Source: Echinostoma caproni
Lineage: Eukaryota > Platyhelminthes > Trematoda > Plagiorchiida > Echinostomatidae
NCBI GenBank assembly: GCA_900618425.1
Contig: UZAN01055025.1
Coordinates: 1-14,904 of the forward strand
Length of the DNA stretch: 14,904 bases
Direction: 5' to 3'
Shown here: piece after piece, positions 7,401 through 14,904 of the stretch
How positions within the stretch are numbered: the first letter of the stretch is position 1
Layout of the letters: each line of letters opens with the position of its first letter
Notes under the pieces: model-generated
Told to the model about the DNA's origin: nothing
What the model saw: the letters and a program-made list of their open reading frames with translations, nothing else
Database searches by the model: none
Translations under genes and position numbers: made by a program

Positions 7401-9830
7401 AGCCACACAGAGAAGAAAAATAAAATGGTAAGGCTAGCGGGCAGAACAAGCTGATGGGTTGCCGATGAGGTTCACTAAGATGTGCACCAAATGCAGAATA
7501 ATCCTGTTATAAAATGTGGTTGTCCGGGTTTGGGGGATAATTTTGATTTGCGAACGGGCGCGGGAATACAAGAAAGCTTTAAAGATTCCGTAGTGTAGAC
7601 AACGGTCTGTAATACGCGAACAATGTTAAGTGAAGTAGCTGTAGAAACAAATGAGCGGCAGAGGCGGTAAACTGAAAGTTGTCAGAGTTATTCTCACACA
7701 CTGTTCGGGAGGACGGGGAAAATACAGTTAGGGCTGAGGTATTTTACTCCTACGTGAATTGAGACTCTACAGAAATCGGTAATCGATACATGTACGATAA
7801 ATTCAAACGGATTTACGACTAGATCGCCTGATGCCGGTGAACGGACAACTTTAAAAGAAGCGGTACAGAATGAGATGTAGAATTTTAGTAAACTAAAACC
7901 AGCACGGAAGTGTACAGTTATAAACATAGAGAAAAAACAACCATTGTAGGCAGTCATCGATTAAACAACAGTTCAACTTTGGTATTCTGTCAGTTTGCAT
8001 TAAATATTAAATGTGGCGCAGTCATTGGATAATGTCATTGGAGACTGTCATCGAAATAAGACTATTGAAATGTTTGTAATAGTCAAAGTGCAAATACTGA
8101 AACGTTCAAATCCTCGTCTGGTGAATGCGATGAATGAATTGACTGACATCGCTGGGGAAACGAATAGCGGAATAAAGGAATATTCGTGATGGTGTTGGCG
8201 GGGGGGGGTATCGGCATACCCATGTGGCTGCAAGAGAAGTTTTGTTCTGTAACCGTTTCTCAGTTCTTCCTTATTGAGCGCAATTATAAGGGAAATAGCG
8301 TAATATCATCTTGTGGTCGATAGATCGTAGAAGCGTAAGAACCGAGTTCAGGCTAGTCTGTTTTAGGTTCCAGTCGAGAAGGAAAATCATCACACAATTC
8401 ATTGGTTTGGAAATGAAAGTAATAAAAACAGTTTTAGGCTGGGAGATATGAAGAACACGTTTGTCTGATTTACTTGGACTTATTGAATCCGAAAATATGT
8501 TGATACGGGTGTCAAGGAAGTTGTACAGCCTCTGCATAACTATACAACGGAATCGGGAATGAAGTTGATGACCGCAATGGGCAAACGAAAAAAGGCTTAC
8601 TGGATATCGGAATTATTGACCAATGAGTTTATCTCCGGTAACAAGACGTTTTGACTTATTTCAAAGTGATACAATTTAATTCAGTCGATGCAGCTGTACA
8701 GTATACGCTTACTTGCTGCGATTTTGATTTTATATCTTTCGGTTATGCATTGGGATGAAAGAACAGGGGGAAGACTGGTATAGTGTAAGCGATGTTAATG
8801 CGAAAATAATAAACTCTGGTTCCGCGCATAGCCACATGTACCAAATGAGACAGACAAAACTTGGAAGGGCTAGCACTTTATCACCTGGAGCTGCTTAGCA
8901 TGGGCGGGTATCAGTCATCCCAGGAAGTGTAAAGACCTCTCCAGCCGTCGGGTGAAAGTTCCGTATACCTCACTCCTACACCAACTTAACGGGGTTTTTG
9001 TGATCGGTAAGCTGTTCTTTCTTGTTTATTTGTGAGAAGCACGACAATCGAGCTCACAGACNGACATATGTGGGTGACGGTAAATTTTTCGTCGTATTTT
9101 ATTCATTTCGTATGCGATCTCCGGACCCTGTTCCCTTACATGAGCGAGCGTCTCTATGAAAAGACCGTAATTTATCCTCTTCGGACGATATTCGCTCAAA
9201 TTAGAAGCCCTGCATTAACTAAGAAAAGTAGAATGAACAAGACACAAATGTTCAATTTGGGTTGAATAGTTCTCGAAAATAAGAATCAAACGTCTGTGGA
9301 AAAGGTGTGCGGAGTGGCAAATATTCCCACAAGTCTAGCGTACGAGATCGATCCAAACAAACAGAATGTTGATTATCGTTGGTTTTCATCAGACAAACGT
9401 AGTGAGATAGATCCATTAGAAAACTTTTCACCCAGGTATCCGTGACAGACAAAATATGAGTGTTGTCTCCATCTACTGATTAAGTTATCTGTTCAAGTTC
9501 ATTTAGACTGCGTTAATCAAGAAGGGGACCAACCAACAATTATTGAGGGCCACATTTTTCTCTACTAAACAGTTATTCTGGATAATTGGCTGTTATTTTT
9601 ATAATCACCTTTTGTTTCGCATCATTCTTATCATTGTCGCCTTGGTGGGAAGGTTGTGTAACAAATCTCTCCGCGAATTCCTCAGCTTCCCAATGATAAT
9701 GAGTCCATTTCCATCAGCGTGACTTTGTAGTAAGTGGTTGCCTGTTCTTCAGCATTTCAATCCACTAATAATAATAATTATCGGACTACACCCAATACCT
9801 TTATCACGCGCGCGCACACACAACCTTCTA
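7401..9830. other. Intergenic region, no gene recognised
   Basis: AT-rich sequence with several 60-90 residue frames on both strands (for example 7694-7957, 8048-8233 and 8271-8537 on -, and 9032-9265 on +). None shows a domain, a consistent codon pattern or splice sites linking it to others. It contains an 8-G run near 8201-8208, an ambiguous base at 9062, and a CG/CA dinucleotide run near 9807-9822. Old transposon debris beyond recognition is likely. Confidence 0.4.
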
Positions 9831-10152
9831 AAAGGGTATTGTGGGATGCTTTCAACCAAGGTGAGTTCCAAATGTGCTTGTTAATTGGATGTGAAGGCTA
9901 AACGGAAAGTTAAGTTCTATATATAAATAAATATATGTATATATACATAAATATATATATATATATTACACACACATACACGTTCGTTGCACACCATCTT
10001 AGGCCATTTATTAATCTATTGAATAATCAAACTACATACCCAAATGCCTGAAGTGATATACAAAAAAAGAAATTTCTTACAGTTTTCACTTTGATCTTAC
10101 GCAATGATCCAAATATTTTACGACAATTTTGATTTTAATCCGCTGCCAATAN
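9831..10152. repeat. Tandem duplication, copy 1
   Basis: This begins AAAGGGTATTGTGGGATGC and ends CGCTGCCAATA. It is repeated nearly exactly at once downstream, with only scattered single-base differences outside the microsatellite. Inside is a long AT-dinucleotide tract (about 9917-9966) followed by a CA tract. No terminal inverted repeats or open frame are seen, so this looks like a segmental tandem duplication and not two element insertions. An N at 10152 sits at the copy junction. Confidence 0.85.
9917..9982. repeat. AT/CA compound microsatellite (copy 1)
   Basis: An interrupted TA tract of about 50 nt runs into CACACACATACAC. It is longer than the equivalent in copy 2, as expected from slippage after duplication. 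Confidence 0.9.
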
Positions 10153-10444
10153 AAAGAGTATTGTGGGATGCTTTCAACCAAGGTGAGTTCCAAATGTGCT
10201 TGTTAATTTCGATGTGAAGGCTAAACGGAAAGTTAAGTTATATATATATATATATATTACACACACATGCACGTTCGTTGCACACCATCCTAGGCCATTT
10301 ATTAATCTATTGGATAATCAAACTACATACACAAATGCCTGAAGTGATATACAAAAAAAGAAATTTCTTACAGTTTTCACTTTGATCTTACGCAATGATC
10401 CAAATATTTTACGACAATTTTTGATTTTAATCCTCTGCCGATAG
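10153..10444. repeat. Tandem duplication, copy 2
   Basis: The same unit as the preceding copy, starting AAAGAGTATTGTGGGATGC and ending near CTCTGCCGATA. It is shorter by roughly 30 nt, almost all from contraction of the TA tract (about 10239-10258). Its end overlaps the last codons of the integrase relic on the opposite strand, so the duplication breakpoint lies at the edge of that old element. Confidence 0.85.
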
Positions 10445-10745
10445 AGGCACAACCGTATCCATCGTTCTAAAAATATCTCGATTCACAGATTCCTCCGTGG
10501 TAGTAGAGATTAGAATATTTTCAGAACATCTAACGAGATCCTCACTGCATCTGAGTATGGGAGTGAATCCGTGTGATTGTGTTGAGAGACCCACAATATT
10601 GGTGTGCACGTGATCAAAGAGAGCGCCAGGAGTATCGAACGTACCGATCGATGTATGTATGCATCTATAAGCCCATTCAGGCAACATAACACGGGATATC
10701 GATAAGAAAAATCGCGAGCTACATTAACTGAAATCGTCATTAGGT
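10427..10745 (-). pseudogene. Degenerate Ty3/Gypsy integrase fragment
   Basis: On the - strand a frame reads IHTSIGTFDTPGALFDHVH and then TNIVG, followed by HGFTPILRC. This follows the Gypsy integrase layout in which a short linker after the zinc finger leads into FDHVH-x-D-IVG, the first strand of the catalytic core. The Asp expected at the first catalytic position is Asn here, and the motif expected after the second strand has decayed to LRCSEDLVRCSEN. Upstream, a second frame (from 10740) holds RYPVLCCLNGLIDAYIHRS, which resembles the Cys part of the HHCC zinc finger, so a frameshift lies near 10650. The copy is dead and old. It probably belongs with the RNase H relic at 12420-12762. Confidence 0.6.
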
Positions 10746-11419
10746 TAGTAATTCACAAGCATTTTCATGTTTCATGAATGAAACTGATCACATTGTTTGC
10801 TCCCTGTTATATAACACAAATGGAAACACAAAATGCTGCAAAATACCACCAATAGGCCAGTTGTGATCAACAGATCATATCAGTTTTCTGGAGATTTTGA
10901 CCAACTGAAAGACATATTTGTATATGATAATTTTGCAAGCAAAATTTATTAGTTTTTATGTCATTATGTCAGACGATTTTCATAAGCCGGTGTCAACAAT
11001 GTTTCTTACCGATGTTAAAACACCGTAAAATGAGATAACTTTTGACGAACCTCAAGTAACGCGTTGTGACAGGTCGGGGAATATTCTTCTTGGCTTTATC
11101 AGCTTTTGTCGTTAACAATCCTAGGTTTACAAACAGAACAGAAAGCGCCTAAAATAATGGAATGAAAACATGGTTGAAGAGAGCTTTCAATTGGATATCA
11201 GTGAGATTGTACTGGATAGAATGACAGCTATTCCAAGTTAAATAAGAATCAAATACGAAGTATATCTCTTTTTTAAATGAGTCAATAATTTTACAACAAA
11301 GTTGTGGATGTAGATTACAATGAGTAAGCGAGATAGGAATATGAAAATGCGCTGACTGTAGATAGCTATTAGCATGCTTTTAAACTACAACAGCGTGAGC
11401 GCTACATAGCTTATTACTG
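10746..11419. other. Unassigned sequence between transposon relics
   Basis: No coding feature is recognised. By position it may hold unrecognisable remains of the older Gypsy element between its zinc finger and RNase H, or other insertions. Confidence 0.35.
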
Positions 11420-12060
11420 AACAAATCAAAGTGGAAGTCAAAGTTTCATTATAGACAATACTAAGAAGCGTTTGGTGATTGATTATGAACTCGTCTGTTT
11501 TACTGAACACGGTATCCTTGTGTTGGTGTTGATGAGTTCTCCCAGCTGGAACAGTTGTTCGCAGACGTTTCGATACGGACATGAGCTTCCATTCATAACA
11601 AAGCGGTTGCTTTTTTGTTCCCTATGGCTTTTCGCATAAATTGGCCGCTTTACCGATAAAGAAAGAAACAAGAAATTACACAATTTTGTTATTGTCTTTT
11701 TCTTCTACTCCTACGAATGTCGAANGATAATGATTAACTCCGTCTATGCTTGAAAAAGTCCAGTGTGGGTGCAGAGACAACGTGAGGTGATACGGAATTC
11801 CAAATAGTACGCACTATGATGACAAAAGAATGATACCAGCATTCAAATCATCCGTTTTGGAGCCCTAATTTGAATAAATTTCCCCTGAGGAAAATGTTGG
11901 GTGACAGGATGAACATTGAACGAAAAGGATGGTAACGGTTCTACATTAGTTGACACACCAAAATCAGGTCTCCTCGAATTCAAAGTTAATAAATGGAGTA
12001 CAGTCTTGATGACTTGTCTTTCCACATAGGTACACACCAAAACTGATAGTCACACGATGT
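11420..12060 (-). mobile_element. CR1/Jockey-type non-LTR 3' fragment, copy B (decayed)
   Basis: This segment aligns by eye with the better preserved copy at 13066-13815, in the same orientation. Shared landmarks include AGTGTGGGTGCAGAGAC (against AGTGGGTGCACAAAC), the stretch AAATCAGGTCTCCTCGAATT (against AAATCAAGTCTCCTCGAGTT), and a GTCAAAGTTTCATTATAGA end (against GTCAAAATCAAATTTTTATTATGAGA). One - frame (11843-12040) still reads SRRPDFG and QGKFIQIRAPK, parallel to HRRTRGDL and RGHRFKLLIPK in the other copy. It appears to interrupt the older Gypsy relic. The 5' boundary is approximate. Confidence 0.55.
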
Positions 12061-12419
12061 TGAACTATCCCTATAAAAACACGAAAATTTCATTAAGACA
12101 ACCATCTAGTACAAATTTTTGTCTCGATAATATCTTCATGTCAATATCACGGATGACCAAAGGGATCGTACCGCAATAAACAAAGTGTAGCTATAACTAC
12201 TAGATGAAAAACAACTATACCAAGTATGGAAACACAAGACGACGTTACGGTGAGTAGACTATAGCCCAACCCGTAGACTCGTCATAGAACACGATACCAC
12301 TGCCTGGCATTTTATGGTAGTTGAATGAACCCATTCCTTCGCATGATGCATTATCCGCCTTTGGTTCTGCCATAGGACGGGTGCCAAAGACTGACGTTGT
12401 GTCAGCAAAGCGGTACACC
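12061..12419. other. Probable Gypsy relic remainder, unassigned
   Basis: A 63-residue - frame at 12245-12436 contains ADTTSVFGT and GSGIVFYDESTGW but no known motif. It directly follows the RNase H relic, so it may be frameshifted Gypsy linker sequence. I cannot assign a function. Confidence 0.25.
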
Positions 12420-12762
12420 CTAACTTGGTTGGACATGTAAAATATCAGTCTTGAACTGCGTAATAGTCTACGTGTTGAGTTCCTCGAGTTTTCAAATACT
12501 GGAGTATGGTATGCTAAGCATACATAATGGGCTCTTCACCCGTAAGAAATGAAACACCAATCCACTGCCGCACGATGAAAACACTCAATAGCCCTGTATA
12601 CTTCAAACAACTCTCTTCTAAAAACAATACATTTAGCTTCTGACAGAGTAAAATATCCAAAGGTTGCCGAGTCCCAAAAACATTCCATTGTATAACTGCT
12701 CGGATTGCCGTATTCGAAGAATAAACCGACTTACTCAAAGTGATTAACGGTACACTGCGCAA
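12420..12762 (-). pseudogene. Degenerate Ty3/Gypsy RNase H relic
   Basis: Three - frames in succession carry pieces of a Gypsy RNase H. They are SNTAIRAVIQWNVFGTRQPL (from about 12715), then LSEAKCIVFRRELFEVYRAI (about 12645-12580) with IECFHRA following, and finally ITQFKTDILHVQ (about 12470-12430). This is the order expected for the first strand, the ExE-bearing helix and the C-terminal QF-T-DI-HV segment of Gypsy RNase H. The frame changes at least twice, and the Asp normally preceding the first piece is absent. The well preserved Gypsy copy at 13823-14904 breaks off at its own RNase H, so the two cannot be compared directly, but the large difference in decay argues for a separate, older insertion. 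Confidence 0.5.
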
Positions 12763-13065
12763 AACAGTGTGATCTGTGTTAAGTGTGCTTTATCCTTTAG
12801 AATATTGTTTGCGCGGCATCGCTGGGCATGATTTTACATGGGTGTTTACAAGGGAAATCCTTTAGAGATAGAATTCGGCCCAAGGAATGAATCACCGAAA
12901 CCCAAAAGCCTTTAATCATTTACTCAATACCCCAAATGTGAAATACCCTCTTGTGCGATCTTGTACACAAAAGAAGGAAATCCTATTTGTAAAGCTCATG
13001 GATGGTGAGATTTACTCCTCGATTAGTGTCAATAAAACAAAAAACTATTAAGGTTTATTGATCAT
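12763..13065. other. Unassigned gap between relics
   Basis: Between the RNase H relic and the 3' tail of the CR1-like element. Reverse transcriptase connection sequence of the old Gypsy would be expected here but is not recognisable. Confidence 0.3.
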
Positions 13066-13815
13066 AACGTTAAAAGTCAAAGTCAAAATCAAATTTTTAT
13101 TATGAGAATAGCTTACAAGCTGGTGTTTCTCTTGTCCCATAGGATATTTACACAGATGAATCGTTACACATCGAAAAAAGAGTTGCATAGAGATCCGGGT
13201 AGGAGATAGAGGATGTAGGCTACAGAGAATTTCCGTTTGCCTTTAGTGTACGAATGTAAGGTGTGCCAAGGTTTCGTCGAGTCTCTACTTGAAAGATTCA
13301 ATAGTGGGTGCACAAACGATATGAGATGGAAAGGCGTTCCAAGATTTGCATACTCTGACTGCAAAAGACCGGCGCCTGCAATCCAGTCGACACTTGGGAA
13401 TCAGTAGTTTGAAACGATGTCCCCTTAGGTGTACATTGTTCGATAACATGAGAAGCGATCGACACGGATGGTTTGGGTTCTTCAGTATTTGATACGTCAA
13501 AATCAAGTCTCCTCGAGTTCGGCGGTGATGAGCAGAATATAGTCCCAATGATCGCAATCGGTCCTCGTATGACAGGTAATGGAATCCCTTGACCATCTTG
13601 GTGGCCATCCCTTATGGACGCTCAAACATCTTGCGATCACGTTGAAGCCATGGACTCCAAGCTTCGATGGCGTACTCTGTAAAGGTGTCAGGAAGGTCCA
13701 ATTCCAAAAAAATCCGGTCGAAAACTTCATTTGTTTGGCGATAATAGCCAAAAAGAAAAAGGCACAGCCGGGCGAGTCTCCCGCCCGCAAATGATCGATC
13801 GCTGTATTCAGCCGG
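13066..13815 (-). mobile_element. CR1/Jockey-type non-LTR retrotransposon, 3' end (copy A)
   Basis: The - strand encodes the C-terminal part of a non-LTR reverse transcriptase. YAIEAWSPWLQRDRKMFER (about 13675-13620) is followed in the same frame by MATKMVKGFHYLSYEDRL, LGLYSAHHRRTRGDLILTY, RGHRFKLLIPK and CKSWNAFPSHIVCAPTIESF. These are the thumb and tail motifs typical of CR1-like elements: a WSPW segment, ATK-V-G, RGDLI-TY-I and WN-LP. Stop codons interrupt it near 13613 and again after ESFK (about 13285), where RLDETLAHLTFVH continues in frame. Beyond it comes a 3' UTR and a GACTTTGACTTT tail (about 13075-13086), the kind of short repeat that ends many CR1 elements. The element is 5'-truncated and inactive. 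Upstream of WSPW the frame is poorly preserved. Confidence 0.75.
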
Positions 13816-13828
13816 ACGGCCCGAATAC
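13769..13828. repeat. Two GC-rich hairpins at an element junction
   Basis: CGGGCG and CGCCCG (13769-13787) enclose a 7-nt loop. Next to them, GTATTC-A-GCCG and CGGC-CC-GAATAC (13804-13828) form a second, bulged hairpin. Together they span the boundary between the Gypsy pol and the CR1-like segment. Confidence 0.5.
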
Positions 13829-14140
13829 ACGCTGACAGTCGCTTGACCATACCCATTTGGTTCCCTTGGTCAAGAGTTGATTGAGGGGCTCACACAACCG
13901 GTGCATAGATGGGAGGAGGGCACTGTAATGCCTGATTGATCCGAGGGATGACTCTAACTGGGACACATCGGATGGTGGAGGCATTCTCACAATGGGTGCA
14001 GTGTTGTTGGGGTCAGGTCTGCGGCCGTTCTTATCGATAATGAACCCAAGGTGCTTCACAGAATTAGGGAAAAATTCACACTTTTCCCGTTTTAGTCGGA
14101 ACCCATAGACAGTTATCCTTTGCAGAACAGCGTCTATTCG
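13823..14140 (-). pseudogene. pol: Gypsy RT connection/thumb and start of RNase H
   Basis: This is in the same frame as the RT domain but after the TGA at 14141-14143. It reads RIDAVLQRITVYGFRLKREK, then CEFF and VKHLGFIIDKNGRRPDP, then GSIRHYSALLPSMHRLCEPL and TKGTKWVWSSDCQRVF. VKxLGFxI, the HYSxLLP-like segment and the PLxxLLxKGxxWxW stretch are standard Gypsy landmarks between palm and RNase H. The homology ends abruptly at CQRVF, where RNase H proper should begin. Confidence 0.85.
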
Positions 14141-14143
14141 TCA

Positions 14144-14778
14144 GGGTAGCTTTTCTTTTGTCTCACCGACAATTATGACATCGCCTAGATACGCCGCAGC
14201 TCCTTCAATACCACTGAGCATCGTATCCATGATTTGCTGAAACATCGCTGGTGCTGTTTTCACCCCAAAAGGCAAACGGGTATACTGAAAAAGTCCGCGA
14301 TGTGTATTTATGATCATCGGGTGTTGGGATTCCTCGGCAACTTCAACTTGTAAATAGGCGTCTGATAAGTCCAATTTGGCAAAACAAGTACCGCCATTCA
14401 TTTTTGCGAAGATATCATCAGGAATCGGTAATGGGTATTGGTGGTCGTCCAAAGCGTTATTCAAACCAGTTGAGAAATCAGCACAAATACGGACCGTTCC
14501 ATTCGGTTTTTTCACGACAACAATCGGTGCATCCCAAGAAGAATAATTGACCGGCTTCAGGACTCCGGAATCCTCTAGGCGTTTGAGTTCTGCGTCGACG
14601 GCGGGTAAAGCTGCATATGACACTGGTCTTTTCGGTCTGAAAACCGGTTTGACGTTTGGCTTTAAGTGAAGGACTATCTTTGCTTTCGCGCAGCAGCCCA
14701 AGCCTTCGGTAAAGACCGCAGCGTACTTGTTTTGGAGGGACAAGATCGTGTTCGTGTCTGCTTCCTCTGATTTGTCCA
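14144..14778 (-). pseudogene. pol: Gypsy reverse transcriptase domain with defective active site
   Basis: This copies element RNA into DNA in a functional element. Visible landmarks in order are LHLKPNVKPVFRPKRPVSYA, then VDAELKRLEDSGVLKP, WDAPIVVVKKPNGTVRICAD, HQYPLPIPDDIFAKMNGG, FAKLDLSDAYLQVEV, and HRGLFQYTRLPFGVKTAPA. The palm Asp in LDLSDAY is present. The YxDD box at 14180-14191 reads YLGD: the first Asp of the metal-binding pair is Gly (GGC at 14183-14185 on the complement), which should abolish polymerase activity. A TGA stop follows at 14141-14143 and the same frame then continues into the thumb. The frame also disagrees with the protease frame upstream by one base. Confidence 0.9.
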
Positions 14779-14785
14779 CTTTTTT

Positions 14786-14904
14786 TAACTTGGTTTGGTG
14801 TGGATGAACATAGCTCATCGATTGTCATACGTGTAAGCTGCAAACGATCGATCCAATCGATACCAAGCAAATCCAATTCACAATCGACTAAAAAGATTGA
14901 TCCG
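14786..14904 (-). pseudogene. pol: Gypsy aspartic protease, C-terminal end
   Basis: The - strand frame from the right edge reads SIFLVDCELDLLGIDWIDRL and continues QLTRMTIDELC. LLGIDWI is the conserved segment near the C-terminus of retropepsins (I/L-L-G-x-D-x-L), which packs against the active site. The catalytic D-T/S-G lies right of the window. The frame stops matching the RT frame at an A7 run (14780-14786, T7 on + strand). Confidence 0.7.

Larger units (their letters stand above)
13823..14904 (-). mobile_element. Ty3/Gypsy retrotransposon pol, partial, off right edge
   Basis: Reading leftward from the right edge are the C-terminus of an aspartic protease, the complete finger-palm part of a reverse transcriptase, the thumb, and the very start of RNase H (TKWVWSSDCQRVF, ending about 13823). 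Gag and the rest of the protease would lie right of the window. The missing RNase H, integrase and 3' LTR are cut off by the junction with the CR1-like segment. The coding remains are much better preserved than the other Gypsy relic nearby, so this insertion is younger. Confidence 0.85.

Noticed and set aside
7441..7480. Hammerhead ribozyme, as carried by some fluke SINEs
   Set aside because: CTGATG occurs, but the core CTGATGAG and matching GAAA with stems are absent.
7694..8537. Run of - strand frames that might be a decayed transposon ORF
   Set aside because: No reverse transcriptase, integrase or other motif could be found in any frame.
12245..12436. 63-residue - frame as an independent exon
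   Set aside because: No known domain, and it directly follows the RNase H relic with frame-shifted Gypsy matches overlapping it, so transposon debris is the simpler reading.

Overview
This is eukaryotic DNA: AT-rich, intron-rich and full of worn retrotransposons. The exon structure and the transposon families (Ty3/Gypsy and a CR1/Jockey-type non-LTR element) fit a parasitic flatworm, most likely a digenean fluke. That assignment is inference from family resemblance and could not be checked by search. There are no bacterial operons, rRNAs, credible tRNAs or CRISPR arrays. Isolated N bases at 9062, 10152 and 11725 point to a draft assembly.

Left half (about 0.8-7.2 kb, + strand): a split gene for a mucin-like surface protein. 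The exons I can support are a Thr-rich exon (2242-2452, 36 Thr in 70 residues), two micro-exons of 36 nt and 18 nt (2811-2846, 3989-4006), and two exons (4301-4416, 5928-6141) that together encode one SEA-like domain. A possible last exon (6744-6925) encodes a membrane helix and a basic tail, with an AATAAA at 7159. Splice phases agree through the whole chain (out of the Thr-rich exon 1, then 1, 1, 0, 1). A further 30-nt micro-exon may lie at 772-801. The start codon and signal peptide were not found. An alternative short terminal exon (6490-6524) would give a form without the membrane helix.

Middle (about 7.2-9.8 kb): no gene recognised. It holds a possible tRNA-like SINE relic near 7.2 kb and otherwise featureless AT-rich sequence.

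Right half (9.8-14.9 kb): layered transposon debris, all coding remains on the - strand. From right to left these are: a fairly well preserved Ty3/Gypsy pol (end of protease, reverse transcriptase, thumb; 14904-13823) running off the right edge; the 3' end of a CR1-like non-LTR element (13815-13066) abutting it; a much older Gypsy relic whose RNase H (about 12762-12420) and integrase (about 10740-10427) are separated by a second, more decayed CR1-like 3' fragment (about 12060-11420); and a direct tandem duplication of about 300 bp with a TA/CA microsatellite (9831-10444). Every pol gene carries visible inactivating changes, so none looks autonomous.

The most interesting item is the micro-exon SEA mucin gene. 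The transposons are unrelated to its function.
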